Counted from the stretch's first letter, positions 11,411 through 24,056 are shown. The stretch: DNA of 64,000 nucleotides from Amphibalanus amphitrite (GCF_019059575.1 NW_024882323.1:248001-312000); one strand, 5' to 3'. Numbers and translations are program-made. Notes: generated by a model from the sequence alone, not told the origin.

Positions 11411-14400
11411 ATGGCATCATCGGTGCCACGCAGCAGTAGTGGGCGCATTATAAAAAAGAACACCAAGTATGGCGAGATCCAGGGACAGGCATTTGAGCGA
11501 GTTGTCCAGAAAATGGTCGGCCCAGACCCTCTCTCTGATGGTGAGTCGTGTTTAAGATCTGAGCAAGTTAGCCTGAACATCGAAAAACAGTGTGCAAAAC
11601 TTGGCACGCTATGATGTGCGTAATAGTGTATAGGATAATTGACAAAATCAAATATAGGCAACTGGCTCTGAAATAGTTAATGAAACAGGTCACTTAATAA
11701 TGCTGACATCCTGCAATATCAATATAGTCACAATGTATTATGTAATGTGCAAAACTATTACACAGTTGAATGAAGTTTCGTTCTTTTGTTAGCTGTCAAA
11801 GCAACTGTAGGCTGGCTTTTAATTCAACCAATTCAATGCCATTAAGTCACTAGGAACAAGTCATGGAGCACTACAAGACCAGAGATGTTGGCTACTGATA
11901 CCAATGATTGCTATAGGGTTGCTGACTATGCAGGCTGACTGTGAGGGTGTTCCTCTCAGTTGACTGTACCATCTGGGTCTGGGTTTTCAGAGGAGTATGA
12001 TTCTGAGGCGGCACTGGCGGGCGGCACCGCATCAGAGAGCGAGGATGGAACAAAGGCCAATGGGTAAGCTGCTGAATAATTTGACATTTTGTATTTACTA
12101 TTTGAGTCAAGGTAAATGCCATGACATCCCATGGGGTAACAGTGGAGATAAGTCTTGTACCGCTTAAAAACTATGCTTTGGAAATGGCAAACAGATGTGA
12201 GCATTTCAACAGTTCAAACTTTCCAAATGCTTACATGCTTAACTTTCATGTAACTCATTGATAGCTGCCTTTAATGATGATAAATCAAGGTACGCCCCAT
12301 GAACCCCTTCTGTCACCAATCTGGTGGAGCATTCATTACCCTGCCTAATCATCCTAAAAAGATATGATAGCCAGACTTGTGACAGCTCAAGAAAAAAGTG
12401 AGCTCGCTCAGCTCAACTCCGTTTTATCCGCTCCCGCTCAGCTCCCGCTCAGTTTAACACGGCTCAGCTCAGCTCACGCTCCGCTCAAACCGGCTGTGCT
12501 CCGCTCACGCTCAGCTCAGCTCAGCTCAGTTTCCGCTCAGCTCAGCTCAGCTCAGTTTCCGCTCAGCTCAGCTCAGCTCAGCTTCCGCTCAGCTCAGCTC
12601 AGCTCAGTTTCCGCTCAGCTCAGCTCAGCTCAGTTTCCGCTCAGCTCAGTTTCCGCTCAGCTCAGCTCAGTTTCCGCTCAGCTCAGCTCAGCTCAGTTCC
12701 CGTTCAGCTCAGCTCAGTTTCCGCTCAATTCAGCTTAGCTCAGTTTCCGCTCAGTTAAATTCACGCTTAGATCGCTCAGTCGTTCTTTTTAAATCGGACA
12801 TGCTTAACCCTCGCCCGTGTAGGGGGGGGGGGGGGGGTCGAACGGACCCCCCTGTTTTTCGCGAATAACTCGCGTAAAAAGCGGCCGATCGCGACGAAAC
12901 TTTCAGTACCCTCGCGATAATCAATTTTACACCTATCCTGAAAATTTCATGACCCTGACCCTAATGACCTTTGACCTGTGACCTACTTTTCGAGACCATG
13001 TTTGGCCGGAATCGCGATTCGGCGTATGTCGGCTCGCATTAGCCGCGCGTTAGCAGTCTTTTTGTGGTTTCAAGTGTTCAAACATGGCATATGATGTTGC
13101 TCCCATGCATTAGGGTGGGTGTCAAGGTCACCGGAAGGTCAGGTCAGGTCATTGACCTTTGATGACCTCGGTTCACTTTTTCGAGTTTTACATGTTTCTA
13201 GGCTAGTTTTTGGAGCTGAATTCGAATTTAGCAACCATTTGAACATTTACGAAGCAGTTTTGGTGCCTTCGTAACATGTTACGAAGCTGTCAGAGGCTAC
13301 TACGAATTACGAATACCCGGCAAAATCCTTACTGGTTGACCTGACCTGACCCGACCTGGCCTCAATGCATAAAGACATCATCAGTGATCATAACTAACAT
13401 GATATTCGTGATCAGCACCCCGAAAAACCCCATAGCAGCCACGTTTTACGACGTTCTAACAGGTCCCGATTTTCCCGACTTTTGGGTCATTGACCTGACC
13501 TGGAAGGTCAACCGATAACCTAGGACCTTAAAATTGGGTATCATCGGCTTCCTCTCGTCGCGGGCAGCACGCTCGTTTTTTCCGCGAAGCTCTAGCTCGA
13601 TCAGGGACGAAACGGCAAGGGGGGGTCCAACGGACCCCCGCCCCCTTATACGTTCGCGGCTGGAAAAACACCAATACGGGCGAGGGTTAAAAAACAGACC
13701 AACTCTTGGCGCATAAGTAAGTCTCCTCTAACAAGGAGCGAGGCAACTTACACAATGGGCAAAAGAGATAAGCTCATTAAGACCTTGAGACTTTGCGAGT
13801 CGTGCGTCTACTTGGACTCAGACTATAGTTACATGAAATGGACTGTTCTTGGCAGTGTTATCACATGTTATCAGAGTGTGCACCCGCGATGTTAACATAA
13901 CATAAGTTCAAAATATACGAACGAAAAAAGTCTGGACGAAAAAGTTTACAGACGAAAAAAATGTACAGACGAAAAAATGCCAGACGAAGAAAAGTCGGAC
14001 GAAAATCTGCTAGACGAAAAAAACGCCATGGAATCATCTCAACTAGGCGGTGTTTCACGGCCGAGAGCAGCACGCCCACGCCGCCACCCGCTCTTGGCAC
14101 CCTGCCAGGAGCTGACGTTACATTTTGGGGTAGTGTTGGAACTTGGAGATAAGAGTTTGTTTATATCTCCATGGAAACCCCATTTGACACGTGTGATAGC
14201 AGCGTGCTGTTATCAGTGAAACCTTGAGTGAAACCAAACACCACCCTGATCTCAACCAAGGCAATGTCAACACAATTAGAATTCATAGTCGGCGTGTGAA
14301 TAAGGGAGCTTTTCCCATATTATGGACATCAGAAGGTGAGAGTTCCAGTTAGCGCCTCTGCCCCACCCCACTTTCAATAGGATATGGTTGCTTAGCCCAC

Positions 14401-17400
14401 ATTCAACCAACGAAGAGGAACATTTGCTAATTCCTAATTGTAAATATTTTATGCAGAGGTAAGAACCCTTATCGATAAAATTAATTTAAATAACTGCTTA
14501 AATAACAAAGTGAAGAATGCTGAATTGTACATTGCGGAGCAGAGTGTGAAGGCGAAGCATCAAAGCCTGACAGTAGGTATTCATCTTGCAGTCAGACTTG
14601 AAACTTGAGACTGGCTGTATTAGCCTGTAAATTGGCCAAGACCCTGGTCTTCCAATTTCCATGCAACATGGATGAAATAAATTAAGCTTGATTAGTGATT
14701 AATATTGATTTCTTTAGAGTTTTGATATTTTTAAGTGCGATCACGAAGGCAGTGTAATTGCTCACTCCATAGCTAGCTCATAGCTGAAGCATCAAATCCT
14801 GAGTTAATTTCCAAGCATGAACTGAAAAGAATTAGAACTGGATCAGCTCAGCTCAGCTAAATCAGCTCAGCTCAATCAGCTCAGCTCAGCTCAGCTCAGC
14901 TCAGCTCAGCTCAGCTCAATCAGCTCAGCTCAGCTCAGCTCAATCAGCTCAGCTCAATCAGCTCAGCTCAGCTCAGCTCAGCTCAGCTCGCTCAGCTCAA
15001 TCAGCTCAGCTCAGCTCGCTCAGCTCAGCTCAGCTCAGCTCAGCTCAAGCTCATTCAGCTCAGCTCAGCTCAAGCTCATTCAGCTCAGCTCAGACAGCAG
15101 CTCAGCTCAATGCATTACTGAGCCGGCTCAGCTCACAGCTCAACAATTTGGCAAAATGTTGAGCCGGCTCATGAGCTGAGCTGATTTTTGAGCCGGCTCA
15201 ACTGAGCTGATCACAAGTCTGAATTGATAGCCAGTGTTTCTAACCAGTATCGGCCCATGACTGACTTACCCCCCCCCCTCCCCCACCGGCAGTCTCGGCC
15301 CCGACCTGGACCCGGATGACGTGTGCCGGTGCGTGGTCTGCTGGGACCCCTGCTCTCCGGCCCCGGCCGCCGCCAAGGCCTACAATCGACTCAATGGATA
15401 TGTGGCAGAGCATGGGGACAAGCCTGCCCAGCTGGTGAGACATGACGCGTCTGGCGATGTGTGTCATAAAACGAGTTTCGGTTTAGTCGAGCTCGATAGT
15501 CTTGCTCTGGAGCTTTTACACCGGCCATGTTATGTGTCTTACGCCATATTTCTTATAAGTTACCAGTATAACGCCTTTTGGGGCGACTAACGGAGCGAGC
15601 GAGAGGGTGGGCCTTGCACGTGCGAAATTGCGAGGGGGTACCTCCAGCTGACTTGTGCACGGCACCCTACTAACTGGTCTCTAGCGATGTGCCAAATTTG
15701 GGCACAATCGGCCCAGCCGTTCTCGAGATCTGGAAGCGGCACCCTGCACGTGCGCACGTGCAAAATGGGTCCCAACTGACTTGTGCACGGCACCCTACTA
15801 ACCGGTCCCCAACCGTGTACCAAATTTGAGCGCAATCGGTCCAGCCGTTCCCGAGATCTGGAAACGACCCCTGCACGTGCGCACGTGCAGCAGCACCCCA
15901 ACTCTGGCACATGTATATGCAGTGCCTAGTGGGTGCCTACCTACATGCCAACTTTCAGCGCAATCGGCCAAGTAGTTACCGAGATATTGCAACAATTACA
16001 AAACTGACACCTCTTCGTTTTGCACGTGGCACGTGCATAAGGGGTCACCCACATGCATCGGGAATAGTCCAATACTTGGTAGAAGGAATGAAGCTACCCT
16101 ACAAAAAATACCGCGTGTAAATCGGTCAAGTGGTTGCTGAGATATAAGCCTCGCAAAAGCGTGACCACGGCCGGCCGGCCGGCCGCTCATACTCAGAAAT
16201 TTCCGTTAATCTAAGGAAAGACTACGCTCGCTTCGCTCGCTCCGTAATAAGGTATCCCCATCTGTTGTAGTGTTGTATTGAATGAGACCCGGATAATAGC
16301 CGTGTCTGTGAAATGATTGTGAATCTTTTAAGTAGATTCTGAATAGCTATTCACCTGGTAATAATTTGGCCAATGCTAAAGCATGTGGTGGATTCCCCTG
16401 ATTATCACTGTCCAAATGTGACCCGACCTGACCGCCTGTTTTCGTCAGATAACCGGTGCACTGGGTATGGATCTGGACGCCGCCGCCAAGTTTGAGTTGC
16501 TTTGTCCCGTCTGTGCCGCCCTCGTACGGTAAGAATTGCTATCAAGTTTCCGGTTATTGCTTAATCTATGCATGGTGTGTGTGTATCAGGGATATTTCTT
16601 GGGAGTTGGGGGGGGGGGGTAATCGTTCCTTGGGAAGAAATATTTGTCCGTTTCTTGGCTCGGCTATAAGTGCAGTGTGAAATCCCGTCAGTTTAAGCTC
16701 AGTTTTAATTCGTTTTGTCGCTCGATGTATAGAACTCCTAGCAGGTGTGTCAATACTTTCTGAGAACAGCTATAGTCAGTACTCAGCGGATATGATGTGT
16801 TGAGTTTGCCGTTTTCGATCATCTGGATAGAATCCTCACTTTCACCAGCTACCAGCTTACCACCTAGTTTGCTCCAGTGTAGGCCTCGGTTGCGAAACTT
16901 AGCAGTAGGTGTCGCTACTTTACTGGCGTAGGTGTAAGTTCGCTGCAGTGCCGATGCTCATCATTTTTTTTTTCACCTTTGGCGTCATTTGTCGTATAAA
17001 GCTTTCTTAAATGCCATCAGTCGTCCCTTTATTATGTCTTTTGTCGTTGACTTGTACCGCACCTGCCTTATTTGTTTAGGCATTGTTACATGACGTAACT
17101 CCTGTCCATCCCTCTGCAGTGAACTTGAGGAGCGTGAACAGCAGGTGCAGCTGCTGCGAGGACAGCTGCTGGAGCGGTTCACGCGCAGCCAGCAGCTGCT
17201 GCAGCCGCCGGCAGCTGCTGAGGAGAAGGAGCCAGCAGACGGAGAGACCGAGGGACAGGAGGATGAAGTGCAGGCGGCCCTGAAGGCGCTGCGAGCCGAC
17301 GCACAGCACGGCATGCTTGGAATTCCCGGGGTGAGGAATGAGTCATTTCCTCTTGCTAACTAATGTCCGCTGTGGCAACGCACCCCCCCCCCCGAGTCAC

Positions 17401-18929
17401 CTGTCCACCCCTGTGACATGCCCGTAACACCACCCAACTGACACTTTATTCATGATTGCACTCTCATGACCCCCGCCCCCCCCCATGACACTGCCCCCGT
17501 AACGCTGACCACCTTGTGACATCACGCACTGTGGCGCCCCTCTCCCCAAGACGCCTCCCCTTTGACACCACTCTCTGTAACACTCCCTCTCCCTTGCCGC
17601 CCCCAGCTGGGCCTGCCACTCCCGGAGCCGCCGCCTGCGGTGCGCTACATCATCAGTGGCGAAGGCGACGTCCTGCCTCGAGAGGAAGACACTGTCGAGG
17701 CGTATCTCTCACGCCGAGACGAATGGATCACTCAGACCCCCGGCGCTGCAGGTAGCGGGCTAGTCCACGCAGTGGTAGAAGCATCTGCCGATGGCATTGT
17801 CCCCCCTCGCGCCGGACCAGGCGTCCAACCATACCCTTGTTCAGAGTGTGAGAGGGTGTTTTCGTCCCCCGAAGCGCTAGCTCGACATGAATACTTCCAG
17901 CATGAGGTGGGGGAGCTACCGGGTGCTCCGGGAGGCAGTACCCAGCGCCCCGCCGCGGTCGCGGTAGAGGTTGTGATGGAGGAGGCGGGTGCCGCGCTGG
18001 GGCAGGAAACAACACTGGAGGATGAGGAAAATGAGGACTCTGGGACCTCCAGCGGCGCAGGAAGAGGAGCGGGACAGATGCCCGGCAAGCGCCGCCGCGG
18101 CCGACCCCGGCTGCCCGACAGCGTAGCTCTTCGTTCAGGGCCATGTCAGTACTGTGGGAAATTCATCAAGGTGGATCTACAGGGTCACATCAATCGCTTC
18201 CATACGATGGTGCGGCCTCACCACTGCGATATATGTGGGAAGAGGTTGGTGAGTCGACATGCACTGGCTGAACATCGTCAAGTGATGCATGGTGCCGGAC
18301 AACCATGTGATCATTGTGGAGCAACTTTCGCCAGAAAGAAGCAGCTCTCGATGCATCTGTGGCGCAAACATGGTATTGGCGGCGTACAATGCCGCGTGTG
18401 CGGCAAAAAGTTTGCCAGATCGGATACTCTGGATGGGCACATGAGGTGCCACGAACGACCAATGCAGTGTAGCCTCTGTCCAGCCAGGTATCCCTTCAAA
18501 CGTGAGCTACGCAACCACGAGTTCCTGAAGCACGGTCTTCACGGAGAAATCCCTCGCGACTCTGACCACCGCCCGGGCGAGATGTACCGGTGTGGAAACT
18601 GCGGACGCTGCTTCGGCTCATGGGCTGGTCGTGACAGACATACCTGTGACAGCGCAGCGCCCCTATCGGATCTCTACGTGTGTCAGCTATGTGGTGACTG
18701 GAGTACTCGCTTCGAGGGTGACATGGTCAAACACATGAGGAATCTGCACAAGATCGAAGCAGAGACTATCCTCATCGCGGATATTGAGGACGATGGAGCC
18801 GCGGCGGGAGGACAGGAGGACGCTGCTGTAGCTGAGGAGGAAGAGAATGAAGAGGAGGAGGACGAGCCTCCAGCCCGTCCCAATATTTTGACCAGTGCTT
18901 CTAGAGCAAAGGTGAAGGACGATCAGTAG
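11411..18929 (+). CDS. ZAD-domain C2H2 zinc-finger protein, six exons
   Basis: Spliced model: 11411-11540, 11991-12063, 15293-15434, 16449-16528, 17120-17330, 17607-18929. All junctions are GT-AG and in phase; the product is 652 aa. Exons 3-5 encode a ZAD-like zinc-finger-associated domain (about 78-150): a cysteine pair at C81/C84, a second at C134/C137 in LLCPVC, then a helix beginning LVRELEEREQQ. This domain typically dimerises transcription factors in arthropods. The last exon carries C2H2 fingers near 290-311, 392-411, 419-440, 446-467, 474-494, 500-521 and 571-593. A degenerate finger at 541-559 has Cys in place of the last His. An AT-hook-like GKRRRGRPR lies near 373-380 and an acidic tail near 605-634. 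It is probably a nuclear DNA-binding regulator; the target is unknown. Confidence 0.85.
12400..12780. repeat. CAGCT-type pentamer array in zinc-finger gene intron 2
   Basis: Runs of AGCTC units are regularly interrupted by a TTTCCGCTC-like spacer, giving a higher-order unit of roughly 25-35 bp. The 124-residue Ser/Ala/Gln/Leu-rich reading frame across it is a by-product of the repeat. Confidence 0.8.
12804..13690. mobile_element. TTAA-type AGGTCA-rich element, copy 2 (in zinc-finger gene intron 2)
   Basis: TTAACCCTCGCCCG opens the element and GGGCGAGGGTTAA closes it, so both ends carry TTAA plus an inverted CCCTCGCC. Inside each end is a G-run hairpin: a long G run, TCGAACGGACCCCCC on the left; GGGGGGTCCAACGGACCCCC on the right. 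AGGTCA/TGACCT half-sites occur throughout, including a direct triplet at about 13136-13152. At 887 bp it is one of the cleanest copies. No ORF of note, hence non-autonomous. Confidence 0.75.
14840..15200. repeat. Second CAGCT-type pentamer array in the same intron
   Basis: Dense CAGCT repeats, with ATCAGCT and CATTCAGCT variants, run up to about 90 bases before the exon 3 acceptor. The unit is the same pentamer as at 12.4 kb, 2.1 kb away, so the two arrays may share an origin. Confidence 0.8.
15562..16250. repeat. Interspersed repeat X, copy 1 (zinc-finger gene intron 3)
   Basis: Starts ACCAGTATAACGCCTTTTGG and ends GCTCGCTCCGTAATAA. The ends share an inverted ACGGAGCGAGCGA motif. Inside are related subunits of about 127 bp, each with the palindrome TGCACGTGCGCACGTGCA (at 15745 and 15872) and a GAGATCTGGAA block, then a GGCCGGCC run near 16168. 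Overlapping ORFs come from the subunits and show no recognisable domain. The same repeat occurs in the tryptophan hydroxylase gene introns. Class not identified. Confidence 0.7.
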
Positions 18930-20392
18930 ACAGCTGCCGCTGCTGTGAAGCAATGTGGTCTCACGACCCTGAGATGGAGCCGCGGTGATGCCTCACGACC
19001 CTGAGATGGAGCCGCGGTGATGAAAAGGATTGACGTAATGTCACTGATGTTTAGACTCTGATAACGCGTCAGTGTGACGCTGATTCATTACATCATATTG
19101 AAAGGGCACAGGCCAAGCGCATGTCATACTGAAGTCATTTCATCCCGAACGCGACATTGTCTCTGACGGCGAGGCTCTGGAGTGTGTGTTGGGGGGGGGG
19201 GGAGGGAGGAGTAATCATTACCTTCTCATGTAGGTTAATAAGTTGGATGCAATCGTGCCTCGATTCGTAGAATATGTGCCCACATTACGTCTTCATGCAC
19301 GGTGAATTTTGTGTTAATATTCCAGACTACGATCAATCTAGGGCCGATTTAAGAAATTGTAATTTTGGCAATGCATGAATTCCAAAGCATCTCGGTTAGC
19401 TATCTGCTCTGATTTCTGTTTGTATGCGGCTCGATGCATTCCGTTTGGAGCTATCATTGGTGACATTATGCGATCACTTGGGAGAATATCTGTGGAGCAG
19501 GTTATCGATAGATCAGTCAATTGGGGGATCATCCACAATTCAGTCTGTGTCCGATGGGAATGAGGTTGATGTGTGGCCTTTTTTGGCTTTGGGCGAGTTA
19601 TGTTCGCTCAATTGTCATGAGACCTAAGTTAGTTGTGTAGGCACTGGTGTATTTTAATGGATATCAGTGGTGCACCTGTGATGTGTGAAATACGTTTGTT
19701 TTGTTTTCGATGCGCACATTTCCTAAGTTCGCAAGATTGCATGTTGATTTCTAGTTAAGTTTCTCTTGGGTGTATTCGCGTTACTTTCATTTTCCATCCT
19801 GTGTGCTATGGGAGCCGATTTGTATATGTTTTGTTGAAACCTTTCAATGTCATCTTCGACTTGCTGGTTGCATTTTCATGACCATATGATATAATACAGA
19901 GACTTCATGCGCATATCATCCGTTATGTTTTATGTACCGGTATTGCTTTGAAGCTGGCATCGAGTATAGGCATGCGTCGTATGATCGATGCATCAGAAAC
20001 CTTAAAATGGGTGGGGATACACTTTGCGGTGGTCCAAAAGGAACACTATAACTAGGAGTTGACACAGTGTGGTTACGGCTTATTTGAAGGGAAGCATATT
20101 CGCATATTAGTTCGCAATCAGCGTGAGACATTGCTGGGTTGGGTACTTTTTCTGGATGAACATCGTAACAGTAGGCATAATTATCAATACGCTGTGGCAC
20201 CGTCTCACTATTTTCAGCAGTCCTGCTTTTACAAGAAGCACTTCAATCAGCTGGGGGCGTTACGCTGCTGTCATGAAGAAGTCCTATTTTTAGCGGAAAT
20301 TCTGGCCCACGATCGTGGTGAAAACTTGCAGTGTTAACTGTTGAGAAACTTGCGCCTCTCAGCGGAGAACAATCTCTCAATCGTGGTTTAAA
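18930..20392. other. Zinc-finger 3' UTR and spacer between convergent genes
   Basis: Just after the zinc-finger stop a segment of about 35 bp (CTCACGACCCTGAGATGGAG and following) is tandemly duplicated at 18958-19024. A G run lies at 19191-19202. The right side should carry the 3' UTR of the minus-strand gene ending at 20393. I recognise no other gene. Confidence 0.4.
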
Positions 20393-21382
20393 TCACAGCG
20401 GAAAACACTGTCCCCTTAGCGTGACAAAGTCCGGTGGACACTCGCTCTGTGACGACGAGAAACTGCGGCAACAGCCAGTGCCGCACTCCTCAAAACCGAA
20501 TGCACAGCTCGGAGCGATTGCCGCACTGAAAACCTGAGGCTCAATGGTGGTAGGTATGATATTCACTGGGAGCTCCAGATCAATGCTTTCTTCATCGCCT
20601 TCTTCGCCTCCTTCAGTCGGAATTTCAACTGGAGTTTCGTCGATGGTTGGTTCATTGTTGGTGCTAGTCTCTTCTGTGTTTGCTGAGGCTTCCTGATTAT
20701 TTTCATCTCCTTCACCTATGATGATTGGGCCTGTTACGCCGGTCTTCAATCCTTCGCCTTCCCCACTGCGTTTTTCAGACGGTTGAAGGACGGTGATGTA
20801 GTACTGATCTCCGCCACTATAGGTGCCACTGGAGCGGGGTATCGCCTCTTCTAGGCCAGAGATAATAGTGATGTAATATTTGGGAGATTCTGCCACATCC
20901 AGATAATCACTTGCATAGGCGTCGCCAGATATTTTGGATTCACTTGAATGCTGTGTGATGATATCTATTGGCGAAGAACCGACCAGAAGTGAAGTAGCCA
21001 TCTGAAAAAAGGAGAACGTATCATGAAGCAACGCTCCTGATAGTGCCAAAGCAAGCAGGCACGAAACAGGAGCGCAGTATACAGAGCCATCATAAATCAG
21101 GAGCTAATCATCAGCTTCGGTTGATCTAAAGGGCACATTAGGTCGATAGCTGCTAACGACCACATGTTTTTTTTTCAATATAGGCTCGTGTTCATTCCAT
21201 AAACAATTAGTTGAGCGACGAGCCGCAATGCATTTTCGAAAATGACTAATTACCTACAACAGAAACGAGGTAACGGCAATACGGTTGAAGGTTACTATGT
21301 AGTTGTTAGACGGGTTATACGGTTATGGGGTACGACTTACCACTGAAGTCGTTATCAGGAAACATTTCCACGCCAGCGCCAT
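20393..21382 (-). CDS. Small secreted protein with six-cysteine tail, paralogue A
   Basis: Two exons on the minus strand: 21382-21341 and 21001-20393, joined in phase 0 by a GTAAGT donor and a TTTTTTCAG acceptor; 216 aa. The N-terminus (MALAWKCFLITTSV, then MATSLLVG) looks like a signal peptide split by the intron. The mature part has two related motifs, YYITIISGL and YYITVLQPS, then a Thr/Glu-rich acidic linker. The C-terminal module has cysteines spaced C-x6-C-x3-CC-x9-C-x10-C. I recognise no family. The neighbour 1.1 kb away on the same strand has the same architecture, so the pair is a tandem duplication. Probably extracellular, perhaps with a disulfide-stabilised tail; role unknown. Confidence 0.7.
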
Positions 21383-22506
21383 CCGTTCTGGTGAGAGAGG
21401 ATCCACTAGGAACGTGGCACCACGCTACACTTACACACTATCACACTACTATTTCACACAGCCAGAAAGGACGGCGTTCACCCGTGACACCCTCTCTTTA
21501 GGATTCCACTGAGACGACTGCGGGTAGCACCTCAGTCGTCTCAAACCGAGCTGAGCCGCAATTTACGCAATACAGCAATCCATTCAGACGTCGGCTTTGT
21601 CCCAAAGCGAAGGTCGCATGTGTTAGGGAGCGTTCATCGCATAGAGACGGCGACAGGCGAGACATTAACCGAAGAAGAACCGATTGTTCCTCGGAGCCCG
21701 AGGCTGCTGCGCCGCTGAGCTCGCTGCAGAACGGGCGAATAGAGTGTTGTGATCTGGGAGAGATAAACGGCGATTATCTTTTTACCCGGAGGCGCCTAGT
21801 GATGGTGTTCGTCGAAGGAATGTGGCTTTGCTCAAGGACGGAAATGCCGTATGCATAAATGTGGCTTGTGAAGTCATGTTGGATCCGCAGGTTGGGTACT
21901 GGAAGTGATGTTTTGCGAATCGGTATCTTAGCTGTGTGCCGTTGCAGTTCCAACGGCATCATAACCATTGTATCATTCTTTCAGCCCACTCAGACACTTC
22001 ACTAATAAATGGACGCAAGGTCAGTTCTTCTACTATGTTGATCAACGAGGCTTCGTATTAGAATAACTGTCCGTTTAAAAATAGCATTGACCAGAGAGAG
22101 GCATGTGTTACTTTATTACCTGTTAGACCAGTTAGCCGATTTATCGGTTACCTTAGACATGTTCGGCGCATTAGCGGCCTCCTTCACTTACTTCCCCACT
22201 GGGTAGCAAAATCCATGCTTAGATAAGGAAGAAAGGTCTTAACTTCTAAGGGTAACGGTTGTTGAATTGTTGTTATTTTGGCATGTTTATTTGCTCTTTC
22301 ATTGTTATTGAACTCGGGTTTGGAATCAAATTTATTGACGAAAACAGCGAAGTCGGATTGAAATCAGGTGACTCGGCCGACATTACATGTCACAACCCAC
22401 CGGTTTTACACGCACATTTATGCTAATTACATTTCTAACTACATACCATTTATTGTCCACTCATTCACCAACAACTCGACATGACCATTTGCAAACATCC
22501 AGACGC
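21383..22506. other. Spacer between the two secreted paralogues
   Basis: Should contain the promoter of paralogue A (right of 21382) and the 3' UTR of paralogue B (left of 22507). No third copy of the gene, and no clear TATA box, was seen. Confidence 0.35.
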
Positions 22507-24056
22507 CTAATCGAAAAGGTCACATCTCCCACCCACCCGCGGCAAACCGCTGGGACAGGGCGGCAGTTCGGAGACCATTCGACAACATCCTCCCCCGCAT
22601 CTACCGAATCCCTCCGAACACCCCACAGCAATAACATCTCCGAACTCGAAATCAAGAGGGTTAACTTCGGCGCTCATCTCATCCGGTTCGTTTGTGTTTC
22701 CGGGAGTATCGGTGTTGATTTTATCTGATTTGTTGTCGTCGTTATCGCTAGTGAGAGAAGGCTGGGATACGGAAATAAAGTATGAGTTTTCGTTGGTCGG
22801 AGGTTGAAGACGCCAGGTCGGTGGCTGAGATAAACCCGTGATGATTGTGATGTAGTATGCTGGAGTTTCTGTTATATTCGAATCGGTCGTGGAGCGACGG
22901 TGTTTCACTGAAGTAGGTCTTGGAAAGCCGTGTAGAGAAGCAGCCAACTGAAAAAAAAGAAAGATAAATTTCAGAGCAAAGACAACCACATGAGTACCGC
23001 TGCGGTACTCATCTAACATGTCAATCACAAAAAGACTGGAAACAAGCGGACAATGTGAGCTGACACGCTAAATCGCGATTCCGGCCAAACATGGTCTCGA
23101 GAAATAGGCCACAGGTCAAAAGTTGTTTTGGTCAGGGCCATGAATTTTTTTTAGAGTGGGTGTAAAATTGATCAGCTCGAGGGTACTGAAAGTTTGGTCG
23201 CGGTCAACCGCTTTTTGCGCGAGTTTTTTTGCGAAAACCCATGGCGGGTCCATCCGATCCCCCTCCCCGTCCCTACACATGGCTCGGATTGCCTGTTTTT
23301 TTTTGTAAAAAAAATCATGGTCTCAGGGCTGTGACGAAAAACAAGTGGCCTAAATCCGGTGAGAAAACAGGATTTGGGGGTACCCTAGGTTTGGCTCCTT
23401 CAGTCTCTGCCCCCCCAGTGAAAATTCCTTAGACGAGGCCCTGGTACCGCACCCTATGATGACCGTTAAATTTATTTTGTTCCTATATACGAAATCCATA
23501 TTCATATCGACGATTGCACTTTGTGAAACGTAGTTCTGTATTGAAACTCCATCGATGATCCATATCGAGGCTAGTATTTAAAAAAAATGTCATGCACCGG
23601 AGTTCGAAGCTGAACCGTAATACGGGATAAAAAGTAAAGAGGGTCGCTTACCATTATTATTTTTAAATTCTATTGGGATATTAATAATAATAAAAGACTG
23701 GTAGGAATACCAGTCCGAATATTTCTAGCAGTAAATAAATTTATCAACCAATTTTAAGTTTTTTTCTTCCACATCAGTTTGCAAAAAAAAAAAAACGTTG
23801 TAGCCTGCATTACTATTGGTGAGGTGAGTTGCTGTTATACATCGAATTAGTGAGAATAAAAAAAAAAACATAAATAAATGGATGAGCTCCTGGTCCGGGT
23901 CCTTATTACAGAGAATACTCTCGCCCGTCAAACACACTACCACCAGTCCGAATATCACATTTTATACCTCCCAACCGATATCCACAATAAAGGCAAAACA
24001 CGGGCGCGCTTACCTACCTGTAGCAGCATTACTGAAATGCTCAGCAGAGGCGTCAT
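22507..24056 (-). CDS. Small secreted protein with six-cysteine tail, paralogue B
   Basis: Two exons on the minus strand: 24056-24018 and 22947-22507, joined in phase 0; 159 aa. Exon 1 encodes MTPLLSISVMLLQ and exon 2 continues LAASLHG, together a plausible signal peptide. The body has YYITIITGL and SYFISVSQPS, matching the paired motifs of paralogue A, with a shorter acidic linker. The tail spacing is C-x6-C-x3-CC-x8-C-x10-C, nearly identical to A. Intron position and phase match A; this intron is longer (1,070 versus 339 bp) and contains a fragment of the AGGTCA-rich element family. Function unknown. Confidence 0.7.
23060..23290. mobile_element. AGGTCA-rich family, truncated inverted copy in paralogue B intron
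   Basis: The reverse complement matches the left part of copies at 12.8 and 46.2 kb. Shared landmarks are CCGGCCAAACATGGTCTCGA, the GTAAAATTGAT block and CGCTTTTTGCGCGAG. The end with the hairpin is degenerate. Confidence 0.6.

Noticed and set aside
12364-12738. 124-residue Ser/Gln/Leu-rich ORF
   Set aside because: Low-complexity translation of the CAGCT array.
17728-18953. Minus-strand ORFs of 66-138 residues across the zinc-finger exon
   Set aside because: Shadows of the plus-strand coding exon.
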